From assembly GCA_015680685.1 (NCBI GenBank), contig MNCI01001305.1:232811-294810 (forward strand): a stretch of 62,000 nt of DNA, given 5' to 3'. The notes beneath the pieces were generated by a model. That model was not told the origin of the DNA, ran no database searches, and saw nothing but the letters and a program-made list of their open reading frames with translations. The position numbers and the translations under genes were made by a program. How positions within the stretch are numbered: position 1 is the first letter of the stretch; every line of letters starts with the position of its first letter. Of the stretch, positions 36,515 to 47,624 are shown piece by piece. The stretch comes from Gnetum montanum (Eukaryota; Streptophyta; Gnetopsida; Gnetales; Gnetaceae).

Positions 36515-38110
36515 GGTTATTGCTTTCCATCAGGCTATTCTACTACTTTCGTACAGGTTGTTGGTGATAGCCTAGAGTATGTTACTTTTGCAAATGATGT
36601 TGGTTGTGCTGCAGAACAGGTAGTGCCGCAACTTTTTTAGTGCGAACACTAAGGCTAGGCAGTTCCTCTCCACCTCGTTGTATTTTTCCTCGTATGATAT
36701 CAGTGCGTGGCTCAGGTAATACACCAGTATCTCAGAACCGTCGTCCTATTTCTAACATAGTAGTATAGCTATGGATGCATCGGAGGTGGCAAGGTATATG
36801 AAGAAAGGTTTGTCCCTTTGCAGCAGGTGTACCGTTGGGAGGTGCAAGAGCTCCTTCTTCAAATTGTCGAAGGCTTGTTGACATTGGGTTGTCCACTCAA
36901 AGTCAACCCCCTTCTTTAGAAAATGTTGCATGGGGTGTAACTTGTCAGTCAACCTTGCTATAAACCTTCGAATGAATTGCACTCTACCTTGTAAACCACA
37001 TAACTCTTTAAGATTTTTAGGGGGGGCTAGATTGACGATCACCTTGACTTTGTCTGGGTCCACCTATATTCCGACCTCTGATACTACAAACCCTAACATG
37101 CGTATGGTCTTGACCCTGAAGACACACTTCTTAGGATTAAGACGTAAATCGTGCATTTGGCAGCACTTGAGCACTAACTCTAGATTGTGTGGGTGGTGGG
37201 CCGCTTCTTTGAACTTAACTGCTATATCATCCACGTAATCGTTTAATGTTTCTAGGATGTAATCACTGAAAATGTAGTTCATGGCTCGTTGGTAGGTTGC
37301 TCCAGCATTCTTGAGCCCAAAAGGCATCATGGTATAGAAGAAGGTTCCCCATGGAGTCATGAAGGTTGTTGACAGCTGGTGCTCTGGGTTTATGCGGATT
37401 TGATTGTATTCGGAGAAACCATCCATGAAGGATAGCAAAGCATGACCAGCTATGGTGAAGATGAGTTGATTGATTCTTGGGAGTGAAAAGTTATTTTTGA
37501 TCATTGCCTTGTTCAAGTCTCAAAAGTCTATACAGATTCGTATCCCTCCTGTTTTCTTCAAAACCACAACGATGTTGGACACCCACTCCGAATAGTCAAC
37601 CGCACGGATGAAACATGCTCGGTATAACTTAGTGATTTCGTCCCTAACGGCTAGTGCGATTTCTGGCTTAATATTATGCGTCTTTTTCTTGACTACCCTT
37701 ACATGTGGGTCTAGGACGATGTTATGTTGAATCAGCCAAGAATCCAGACCCGGCATGTCGTCGTATGACCATGCGAAGACATCAATGTGATCCTGCAAAG
37801 TTTTAACTATACCCTCATGTATTTGTATGTCTAGGAGGGAGCCAAGTCTTAATTTCTTCACCTCCTTTCTTGACGTGATTATGGGTATCTCGACAAGAGG
37901 ATCCTCAGTTACATCCCCAACCTCTAAATCTAGGGCATGGACTAGGTGTCTAGGCCAATCTGGGGGTGCTTCTAAGGTTGCTATAGTATTAATCATAATC
38001 GACCCCCAGTCAATCATGTCAGGGTTCAACTATCTCATGAGCTTGCCTTGCAGCCCTGCTAACATTAGAGGCATGGAAAGGGCACGACGGGTTTCCATCT
38101 CTTGCTTGAC
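36515..38110 (-). pseudogene. Reverse transcriptase and first RNase H of element C
   Basis: It begins after a candidate acceptor at 38111 with VKQEMETRRALSMPLM. It continues with LEVGDVTEDPLVEIPI, DVFAWSYDDMPGL, WVSNIVVVLKKTGGIRICID and, after a stop, LSFMDGFSEYNQIRINPEHQ, MMPFGLKNAGATYQRAM and the catalytic YVDD in LNDYVDDIAVK (about 37220). The connection (LAPPKNLKELCGLQGRVQFI) and the RNase H start (YLATSDASIAILLC) follow. Only a few stops divide three long open frames, so C is better preserved than B. Confidence 0.9.
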
Positions 38111-38219
38111 CTGCCATCATAAGATGAAAGCCTGGGTAAGGGTCATCAGAGATTGTGTGAAATGTAAGTCTACAAAGCAACACCAAGATGCGACTTGCTA
38201 AGTAAGGCGATGTACAGAT

Positions 38220-38655
38220 TGAGAGTTTGCTAGTTTAATGTCGTGGCAGACCGCTAAGGCATAAGAGTCTAGAATTGTTAAAGATATGTAAATCATTGAT
38301 GTGAAGTGCGAAGTTGTGTAGCCATTGATATGTGAATGTCAAACTGTTAGTTTAGTGTCATTTCGAACTGCCATATTGCGACATGAAAAATCTTGATATG
38401 CAAAATAATAAAAAGAATGAAACTGTGAGTACAAAGGCTATTGAACTGCCAGTGCGGGAATGAAGACATGAAACTGCTAGAAAACATGATACCACCTATG
38501 TCGAGGCGTATGAGGTAACTGCTAATGTAAGAACTTAGTTAGCTTGACATCATTGCGGATTGTGATTGTTATGAGTCAAAATTACTATTTTTGGGTCCTA
38601 AGGAGCATGATCATGATAGGTTTGTTAGTTTAAGGTCTTTTCAAACCTTTAATCG
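38220..38655 (-). repeat. Hairpin-motif array before RT of C
   Basis: Diverged units on the plus strand include GCTAGTTTAATGTCGTGGCAG (38228), TTAGTTTAGTGTCATTTCGAA (38344) and TTAGTTTAAGGTCTTTTCAAA (38623). They are fewer and more scattered than in B (29470-29905), but at the same position and orientation relative to the element. Confidence 0.65.
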
Positions 38656-39000
38656 AAAATAAACATTATTATATTAGTTTTCAGGAAGGTGAGTAATTGG
38701 CCTGAAGTGTGCCAAGGTTTAAATGCTAATAGTGTCGTGATGTCGTGGCAAGCATGCTACATTGCATGTCGCACTCCACATTAATCGGAGAGAGAGAGAG
38801 AAAGAAAGTTTCCTCATTTTGCCACTACTGCCATAAATAGGGATTGAACCCTGGTAATTTTCACATTTTCACCGTAAAAGCGTAGAATCCTCATCGGAGC
38901 ACTCGGCGATTTTGGAGCATGGAGCAATTGTGTTAATCGGTCGACGAGGTGAATTTCTAAGGTGAAGGTCATAAATCTGTAATCAGGGACATCGCTCCTA
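38656..39000. other. Upstream region of the antisense gene of C
   Basis: It contains a short GAGAGAGAGAGAAAGAAAG run (38789-38808) and no conserved frame. B has a similar short run (about 29240) near its first exon, so this may be promoter or leader of the antisense gene. Confidence 0.35.
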
Positions 39001-42000
39001 AAACTCAGTTGGTGCTCATGAAGGTTGGGGAGGCGAAGAAGACCGTGAGATGTGGGCCACAAGCATGCATTCCGGCACGGGAGAGCACACCGTTGACTCA
39101 GTGAGTTTTCATGTCTCCTCTATCCTTTTCTCCTAACACCTTTTGCCACTTTCTGCTCTGGTTTTGCATCTCATTTGTTTCGCTATTTTTATTTTCTGTG
39201 ACCATGTTGTTTTAGCTTTTGTGTTGTCGTGGTCTCTTTTTCTTTTGGTCGTGGCTATTGTTCAACGATTTTCTTGTGACTGCATGCAAGGCCATTACCG
39301 TTGCCGCGGTTGTCACGATTGTGGGGCCGGGGCCCTTTGAGTTGCTTGACCTTGGCATGCCACAATGTAAAACCTTCAGGAGGTTTTGGTTATGTTTGAT
39401 GTAGCACCATGACACGTGTTTATTTTTGAGCATGTTGTTAGTCATTTTTCTGCTACGCTAAGCTACTTCCGTGTTCTTGCTATGCTAGGCTTTCGCATCT
39501 TTGCTACATTGTGGTGAACAAAGGGTTATATTACGCGACATTCATGTTCTGCTAAGCACTGCTATGTTGCACACACATTGCCTTCAAATTTGATATCAAT
39601 ATCTACTGGTTGCATTGTGCAGGGTAGGGCCAAGGTCTAGGCTGATCATCTTGGACCTTCAAGGGGTCTTATGTCACGTGGGCAGACCTATGGCCAACAT
39701 TCCTCCTCCCCCGATACGTGTGAGAGAGCAAACAGTTTGGTTCAAGGATTGGTGCGAGACTTCGTACAATTCCTTCTCAACCATTTTAGTCACATGGTTT
39801 GGTCCTTCTTAGACAAAGGGGAGGCATCTGGCATAATAGAGGCCATACTGCCAGGGACAAATTGGGGCATCCTGAGATACCTTTTTGATGACGTGACCGC
39901 AAGCAGGCCGAAAGGAAGATCTAACCCACACTCAATAGTGTTGAGGCATTTAGCCTAGATCTGGTATATGCTAGAATACCAGTGTTATCACCCATACAAC
40001 ACACTGTATCTTGCGCGCCAAATGGCGGCCTACTTTCAGAACCCATANATGATCACTAAATGTACTTAGCATAACAAACTACAAAAACACTTGAGCATGT
40101 GGCGCCTACCTGTTAACCCACTAGGTCTGTACGGTGAGGGGAATAGCGGGAGCTCAGCCACCAAGACCGCTTCAAGCGTGACCTGCTTGAAAGGTTCTCT
40201 CCACTCCTTGTCCAACCAACCCTTCACCCTAAAATAACTATAGAGGGAGGCAAGCGTGCATAGGTAGGAATAGTATCCCTTCCCATAATGAGCAATCACG
40301 CCCACCCGTAGGCTTTTGGTAGAGGCAAATTCCCGTAGGGCTAGATGTGTTACGGCCAACTCACTCGGCTGGTCATGAACCCCGTCATCGTCAATATAGA
40401 ACTTGGTGACAAGAACATACTATCAGCACTAGATCAAGTATGGCCAACGTTGCACAGGAAAGCAAAGTAAAGATGTGAAACTCACCCGCCAATGCAATGG
40501 ATGGTCCTGTATGGGTTCTGAAAGTAGGCCGCCATTTGGCGCGCAAGATACAGTGTGTTGTATGGGTGATAACACTGGTATTCTAGCATATCCCAGATCT
40601 AGGCTAAATGCCTCAACACTATTGAGTGTGGGTTAGATCTTCCTTCCGGCCTGCTTGCGGTCACGTCATCNAGGCGCGACATGCTCAAGTGTTTTTGTAG
40701 TTTGTTATGCTAAGTACATTTAGTGATCATTGCTGCAAGAGTGAGGAATCCTCATGAGGTGACGGTGGTAACTACCAAGAGGCAAGGGAAAAACATTTAC
40801 TTCAAATGTGGTGAAGTAGCGGCGAGCCAGAGCTGGTTAGAACGAGGGGCTCTACACCCCTTGCTCAAGAAAATTTGAATGGCTGAGCTTATGGATTTGT
40901 TCATGGCTTCAAATCTGGGCGTCCTGCTACCGAGGACAAGTAGGAGTTGATCCTTTAGAAGCAATATATCGAGGAGTGGCTGAGGCTCACCAAGGAGTGA
41001 AATGGGTTCCCTGTGGACAAACTTAGGGAAGGTCTTGCTATTGGAATATACCCGGTCTTTCGTGCCCATGCATTCCCTCAATTTCTCACCCAAGGGAAGG
41101 TCCTGGGGCTTGAGCAGGCTTGGGTCATGCAGGAAGTCATGGAGGAGGGGGCCCATTACAACTAGGCCAAATTCCTATGCAATGGTTTGCAGGTCGAGAT
41201 TTTGGGACTCCGTGAGCCAACGGAGTCCCGCTCTAACATACACTATGCTTTCTACATAGGCTATTTAAAGTGCTTCGTAGAGTTCCTGGTGGTCCAAGAG
41301 GATGGAGTCTAGTCCAAGCTAGATCGTGACCAGATTCTTAAGCCATGGATTCGATAGGTCCTTTGGACTATGTAAGCCCAGGACCCCCCAGAAGTGGTGG
41401 GGGAGTCGTTATCTATAACGACTAAACATCTGGCAATTTATAGCACTTACGGCTAGGATAGCGTAGGGGAGACACCCCCTACCATAATCGGCAACATGAC
41501 ATAGGGTGAACATCTCATAGTTGAGACCATGCCCATGGAGCTGCGAAGAAAGAGACCTCCCTCAACCAGGGAAAGCCTTCATGAAGAGGAGGGGCAAAGA
41601 CTGCGGTTTGTTGCAGCGAACGCAACCCCCCATTGGTGAGCACTACATAATATTTAGTTTACTTTGCTATTGCCTACTATTTCATGCTTCGTTAGGCAGT
41701 GTGTTGTAGTGTGGCATCTTTTTTGAGTTAACTTGTTTCGATTTGATGTATGTATGTCCTTTTGTGGGCATAAGAAGAAGAGGATGAAGAAGAAGATGAC
41801 AAGGGAGTGTCGGCCCTCAGGACGAGGGTGACAAATAAAGACACGGGGGCCCCAGCTTTGGAAGAAAGGGCTCCGGTCAATGATAATTGAGCTCTTGTCT
41901 CCAAGGCAAGGACTCTTGTCATTAGGGAGCCTCTTCCTAATGAAGAGGTACCCCCCCCCCCCCCAAATAAGAAAGACACTACCCTCCTACAAGGAAAGGC

Positions 42001-43431
42001 ACTAGCGTATGAGCTAGGGGCTTTCATGGACTTTCACGATCATCTTGCATTAGCAAGAAGAAAGACTATAGCCGGATGCTGGGGAGTTAGGCTTTGCGTG
42101 TGTCTTATTGTAGTCCATTTTGGCCGTTGCTAATGTGCTTAGTCGTGTAACAGGTGCTACTACTAATGTTTTAGGGCTTCCTCCACCTCATACGAAGTCA
42201 TGGGCTGAAGTCCCTGAAAAATTTGCGTTTGTTCAGGGACTTGTCAATGACATGATCAAACGTCTTTAAAAGGAAAATCCTTGTGCGGGTAAGTAGGAGT
42301 GTTCACTGTCCTTATGTTACTATGTTGAAATTTTCAAGTTATTGATTATGTTAAGCTAACGTGTTTACTACGCTTTTTGCCCTTTGAACAGCCTCTCGGC
42401 TTAAGTGGGACCCGGCACGACCTATGGAGGTTGGCGCGGTGCCCGCACTCTCGCCTGACGTGACTGAGGTGTCTCGTCATACGTTTGATGAGGCTTAAAA
42501 ATGTGTCTTGCACTCGGCATGCTCTCTGTGGGAGTGTAGACGCACCAACGAATACCTGTAGAAACGGGTCCAAAGGACCAATCAGAGAGAGGCCGAACTG
42601 GTCGTTGAGGTGAAGAACCTCAGGTCGACGACCAATTTCCTAATAAATTGTAACCTTGACCCTATCGATTTGCTAAGGGTTGTGGATGACTACGCCATGT
42701 TTTGGACTGTCGTTCATCAAAATGTAGAGTCCACCTGCGAAATAATCGAATAGCATATGCAAATGGACTTGCTAGCCTAGAAGTGCCAGGATATGAAAGA
42801 CATCAGCGCTAAGGTCTTTGAATGGGGGAAAGCCTAGAGGGATCACAAATATACATACAAGCTAGAAAACGAAACCCATCGAAGATTGTATAAAGACGTT
42901 GTTGTGGAGGCGTTCTCGTACGAAACGTTCGTGAAGGCCATCAGCGCTTCTGAGGCCTATGCCAACTTTAAAGAGCATGTGAAGGTTACAGAGTCTCCTG
43001 ACCTGAGGGTGCACCTCCCTACAGGAGAGACCGCAACTGCCTCCCTTTCCTAAGAACCTCTAAAGTGGACGACCTTGGAAAGGGAGAAATTTGCCGTTGC
43101 GAATGCTGAGCCTAGTGACAGGCGTTGGATGGACATTTTGATAGAGGATATTGGGCGTCGCCTTAGGATCGGTCTAGACCAAATACCTCTTGAGACTAAC
43201 GTAGGCTCTCCTCAGGTTGGTTACTTTAATGTTGTGCTATAGCTAGCGTTTACTGCATTTTTTGCCCTAGCTAACTACTCTATTTTTTGGATACAGGCCC
43301 TCAATGAAGGTGTAAGGCCTGTGGAGGGAGGAAATGAAGAGCCAGTAAGGGGCAACACAGGAGAAAGCGATGCACAAGTAGGTGAAGTGGGGGTAAATGG
43401 CAAAGGCAACGTGAACGGAGATAACCCATGA
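39000..43431 (+). pseudogene. Antisense eight-exon gene inside element C
   Basis: Exons: about 39000-39100, 39623-40047 (continuing in flipped segment 40509-40486), 40401-40110 (minus as given), 40740-41635, 41775-42085, 42154-42288, 42392-43214, 43297-43431. Splice borders match B: GTGAGT at 39101, TTGTGCAG at 39622, GTGAGT at 40485, GTGAGC at 41636, GCATAAG at 41774, GTAAGT at 42289, GAACAG at 42391, ATACAG at 43296. Exon 2 reads LIILDLQGVLCHV then DFVQFLLNHFSHMVWS, suggesting an FCP1/HAD-type fold. Exon 4 has GIYPVFRAHAFPQFLTQGKV. Exon 5 is EEEDEEEDD. Exon 7 has AELVVEVKNLRSTTNFL (coiled coil) and SEAYANFKEHVKVTESPD. The tail ends VNGKGNVNGDNP-stop. Several stops occur; the start codon is unclear. 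Confidence 0.75.
40049..40670. other. Mis-oriented assembly segment between single Ns
   Basis: Single Ns stand at 40048 and 40671. The left flank 39887-40047 is repeated as the reverse complement of 40670-40510 with only a few mismatches. The reverse complement of 40049-40107 equals 40672-40730 almost exactly. Flipping the segment makes both ends overlap their neighbours and puts exons 2-4 of the antisense gene in the same order as in B. This is best read as a contig placed in the wrong orientation. Confidence 0.85.
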
Positions 43432-43584
43432 CAGCATGGGACTCCTCTCTCTCTTTTTCCTTTTTATTAAAAATTTTGAAAATTTTACAAACATTGCCAA
43501 TGGGCAAAAATTTTGAATGAAATGGAAAAATTTAGCAAGGAGACTGGTTTTGTATTACCTTATGCGTTATGTAAAGTTTTCATG

Positions 43585-43650
43585 CTCTCGTATGCTAGTT
43601 TTAGGCCATTTCCAGCCATTGCTAATTTTGGGCCATTTCAGGTCGTTAGC
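43585..43650 (-). repeat. Hairpin-motif units after protease of C
   Basis: Two or three units: plus-strand GCTAGTTTTAGGCCATTTCC and GCTAATTTTGGGCCATTTCA. They match the GGCCTAAAACTAGC units of B at 24060-24262, between the end of the antisense gene and the end of the protease module. Confidence 0.6.
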
Positions 43651-43836
43651 GTAGCATGCAAAAAGGATGGCATATTGACGAGATAAGGAAATGGCAAACA
43701 TGCAAGGATAGCAACTAGGTGGGAGGTCGTAAGGCTACTATGCTATGCGTAGCTACCTCTTGACCTTTCGTGGGTTGATCGGAACGTAGGGTCAAGGCAT
43801 TTCACCCAGGCCCCCGCTCATAACACTGTCCTTCAC

Positions 43837-44447
43837 TTTGAAGGGCAATTCACACCATGCATTTTTGATTTGAGGATTTTCTCGTTGGACCAATCCCTTC
43901 ATTGTATGATTAATGCATACATGAACAGGTGCTTCACCTTTAGAGGTTGTAACTTCTGAACCCTGTTCCATGCCTACGTTGCTAATTTCTTGTGTTACTA
44001 CCTCGTGCCATGGATTATCACCTCCTTACCCGCGTATGGTAAGTGGATTCTCTGGTGTATAGGCGAGGAGACAACAGTAAGTTGTCCTAACCACGATCTT
44101 CCCAAGATTAGGTTAAACCTCGGCATTTCTTCAACCATGAAGAACATTGCGTCTATGGGGAACTGGTCCCCTACTACGAAGTTTACGTGAACTATGCCCT
44201 TCACCAGGATGCGTGCCCTGTTGAAGGACCACAGACACGACGTTGTCGTTGGTTTGATCTGGTTGACCAATCCCAACTTATCTATAATAGGGAAGGAAAT
44301 GACATTTGTGACAGCCCCATCATCGACATGTACCCTTCGGATCTGGTGTTGGCTGACCTGAATTGTGATGAAGAGAGGCGCCGTAGTCACTTGACCCCCT
44401 TTGGGATCTTCCTTAATGGCATTGCTGCTAAAAGTCAATTGAGGCAC
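43837..44447 (-). pseudogene. Aspartic protease module of element C
   Basis: A 149-codon open frame (44447-43998) has the active-site loop VHVDDGAVTNVISF and the second motif FNLILGRSWLGQL. After one stop the frame continues to WCELPFK at 43837, where the candidate intron begins. The D-D-G-A loop keeps the Gly-Ala expected of the family, with Asp in place of the usual Ser/Thr. It is the best preserved protease of the window. Confidence 0.85.
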
Positions 44448-47400
44448 TATAGACTATGTGGGTACAGAGGGGAGTATGACCGAGTGGATCGCTTTTTCTT
44501 TTGCTGGCATGTTTTCGTCAACCGGAATAGCCGTTAACATGCGGACTAGAGCCTCACAGTGAGGTATAGATGTCATGACCAGGTCGTACAAGCTCAACGT
44601 AGCATTTTTCTACCTTAGGGCTTGCTCGACCTGGGTGAGGGCATCCAAGAAGTCTTGGCCGCCCATGTGTTTGACACCTTCCTTCTCCTTGATTCGTCCT
44701 AGAAGACGAATCTCTCTAGGAGAGACAACTTCGAACCTAGGTTTAGATCCTTTTCGACTAGGTGATGCAGGCTATGTAATCATGTCGACCTTCATCTTTG
44801 GTGACGAAGGTGCAAATACAAGGGGCAAAGGAGTAGGCTTGGAGATACTTTTGACGGTATTCCCCTTTAACGCCTTGCCCACCAAGTAGGTTTCTCACCT
44901 GGTGGGACGAGGAGGTTGTTTAATGTTGTTGCACAGGATGGGGGTTGTCCAACATGTTGGCCCCCTGATGATGAATGGAGCTAGAGGTGGTGACTGACGG
45001 GGTCATGTGGCCTCACCAACAGGTAGTGTAGAGGTAGATGCCCGTGGTGGGACTTTCAAGATGAAGGATGGCTGCGAACTTGGACCAACCATTGGTGGTA
45101 TTGGTGCACTACACTGAGGCACACGAATCACAAACGGCTGGAAGGGTGGCGTGGGATCATTGTCAATACTAATGGCGTTGATTACGTAATCGGCATTATT
45201 GGCATTGAGGAGGTCTGTGTAGACATACATAGATTGATTTTCAAGGCGTACTGGGTTACTTTCATCCATCATCAGCTTTCCCAGGTTGATTAATCTTTGG
45301 ATGTCATCCTGCAATGACAGACAATAATCCATGGTGTGACCACATAGTTGGTGGTAGTCACAAAAACTATCTAGCCCCTAGGAACTAGGAGCTCATTGGG
45401 CAAGGCCAAAGAGGGATTTCTAAGGAGCTCGCAGAAACGTCAATGTCTCGCATTTGCTTCCTTCGACATCTGCTTGTGTTGGATGTATCCCGCTGCCAAC
45501 AGTTTCTTTAGGAGTTCTAAAGGCTTGAGAGGCAATGGGATGTATTTCGAATAATCTTTGCACTCGAAGTTGGGTTCAGTGTATGTAGATGTCTCGGACG
45601 TAGGTGCGGTAGGTTTTGATGCTTGGCCCGGTTTGGGCGCACAATCAGCCACAGGCATGGATGGTTTCTTGTTATTCTTGCTTCCGTTGTTGCTATGTTT
45701 GGGCTTAGCCTCAGCTACCATAGCAGCCACCATGGTTGTTGGGGTTTTACCCTTATCCTTTCTTGCGAAACTATTCTTGTAAGTGATGTAGGTTGAGTCT
45801 TTGCTCACCTCAGTTGCTTCTTGTATGCTTTTTGTCTGAGCGAAAGCTTGGCTGAGTGAGCGTGGAGTGAGGTAATACAGTTTGGACTTAATGAAGTCAT
45901 TCACCACACCCTTAAGAATGGCTAATAAGTGAGCCTCCGCGATGGGCTCATGGATTTCATTAAGTTTCGCGCTCCAATGTTGAATGAATTTTTGGATTGG
46001 TTCTAACGGGTCTTGTTTCACGCCCATCAGCTAATCCAGTGTGGTTTCTGGCTTTAAGTTATATTTGAAGCATGTCACAAACTGGGTCAACAGTTCTTCC
46101 AAAGTTAAAATGGATGAACGTGGCAATGCGCAGTACCAATCTAGGGCTTTCCTAGCTACGGACATGGCAAAGACGCAAATGATCATATGCGACCACTGTT
46201 GTAATAGCAAAGACTCCGACCAGAAAGTGACGAGATGGGTATTGGGATCCCCTTCCCCATCATACTTCGTGAAGTGCAGGAGGAACATCCTGGGTGGTAA
46301 TATCGAAGCAGAGATTGCAGGGTTAACGGGGTCATCCTGATAGAAGTCCATGACTAGTACCGTATCAGACCCAACAGCTTTGAGGCATTTTACTTCCTTA
46401 GTTAGGGTCTAGATAAGCTGAAACGCTTAGTTTAGACCCGGCAACATTATAGATGGCTAAGGGACTGTAGAGGCGACTCCCACATGTGGTATGGTGGCAA
46501 TGCCAATTTAACCCATGGGGGTGCCATTGGGATTGCCCCCGCTAAAGGTTCTGTTTACGTTGTCCACCACCTAGTGGGTGGTATTATCGGAGCGGTAATA
46601 GCGAGTTGAGTCACCAGATAGGCTGTTTGGGTTACCAGCGGGACAAACCATGGCCCCATACCAGGATGTACCGTTTGCGGGTCGGATAGGCCTAAGGGTG
46701 AATGTAGTGGGACATCTGCGACGGTTGCAGAACAAACGAAGAAGCGAATGGGGTCCACCATGTGGATGGGCCTGAGCCCACCACAGTGGGCAGAACAGAT
46801 GCGTAGGTAGGAATTGGCATAGGAGTTATGTGCGATTGTAAAGTAGGTACTCTATGGATATGCGGTAGGGTAGCTATGATAGGTGTGTTGTGCACCATGG
46901 GAGCATGCTAATAAATGGCTTGTGGTTGCATAGTTGCTGTGGGGGCAACTGGGGAATGGAGGTGATGATGTGCTGGGAATGTAGCATGGCTACCCATTGC
47001 ACTTACGGTTGTAGGCTGCTGAAGCGTAAGCGTAATGATAAAGGGGGTGGTGACAGACAGCGGGTTGGCCCAAAAGGACTGCATAGGCGGGACGAGAACG
47101 GGGTTGGTCTAACCTCCTTCGTCAGATTGGGAATCGAGTTCCTCCTACCCATCTTGAAAGGTGTCATCCTGGTTGGACGTTGTGTCTTGTTGCTCCCCAA
47201 TCCTGGTCAACTAGATTAGTTGATCTAGAAGCCTTTGGTATGTTTGCGTTAAAGGCACAGAAATGCCCAGGGTAGGAACGAATTCCTCCCTGTTGCAGTA
47301 AGCAAACTTGAAGCTATGTTTTTCTTTGAGTTCATGTAAATCCAAGGGTAGATTAGCCTGCACCTTTGCACAAAGGAAACTATAACACTCATGTTGTTGG

Positions 47401-47549
47401 GCTAGTCCCTCAAGTCCTCAATTTTGGATTCTGAGGGACTAGCGTGCTTCCTGCGTTGGATTCAGCCATTGTTCGGCACCAGTAGTGCCTTGGACCGCAA
47501 AGGGCACCTCCGCATTGAAGGCGTCCAAAGTGGTGGTGGTGGAAGCCAT
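44448..47549 (-). pseudogene. gag: gag and linker of element C
   Basis: The ATG at 47549 gives MASTTTTLDAFNAEVPFAVQ. DLHELKEKHSFKFAY (about 47340), a Pro-rich region (46900-46400), the capsid-like core (46351-46031, LHFTKYDGEGDPNTHLVTF, ARKALDWYCALPRSS) and 46027-45440 (PLEPIQKFIQHWSAKLNEIH, LLAILKGVVNDFIKSKLYYL) follow. The knuckle CDYHQLCGHTMDYC lies at about 45363-45322. A linker with LYDLVMTS (about 44595) leads to protease. Only a few stops divide these long frames. The product would form the virus-like particle of the element. Confidence 0.88.
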
Positions 47550-47624
47550 TGCTAAGCAAGTGATTATGCAAAAAATGCAAAAAAAATGCAATAGAACAAA
47601 AGGATTAAAAAAAGATAAAAGGAT

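Larger units (their letters stand above)
38111..43836 (-). other. Candidate intron between protease and RT of C
   Basis: The donor CCCTTCAAA/GTGAAG (43836) and acceptor TTATGATGGCAG/GTCAAG (38111) align with those of B. Joining would keep the protease frame in phase with the RT-module frame. It contains the antisense gene and hairpin arrays near both ends. Inferred from two copies, not shown by transcripts. Confidence 0.55.

Noticed and set aside
40049-40670. A true biological inversion or inverted repeat
   Set aside because: Both ends carry single Ns and near-perfect overlaps with the neighbours, and B has the uninverted order; an assembly error is simpler.
41728-42027. Ser-rich minus-strand frame of 99 codons
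   Set aside because: It is the shadow of the Glu-rich exon 5 of the antisense gene of C.
45558-45782. Plus-strand frames within the gag of C
   Set aside because: They mirror the minus-strand gag, which has family similarity; the plus-strand translations have none.
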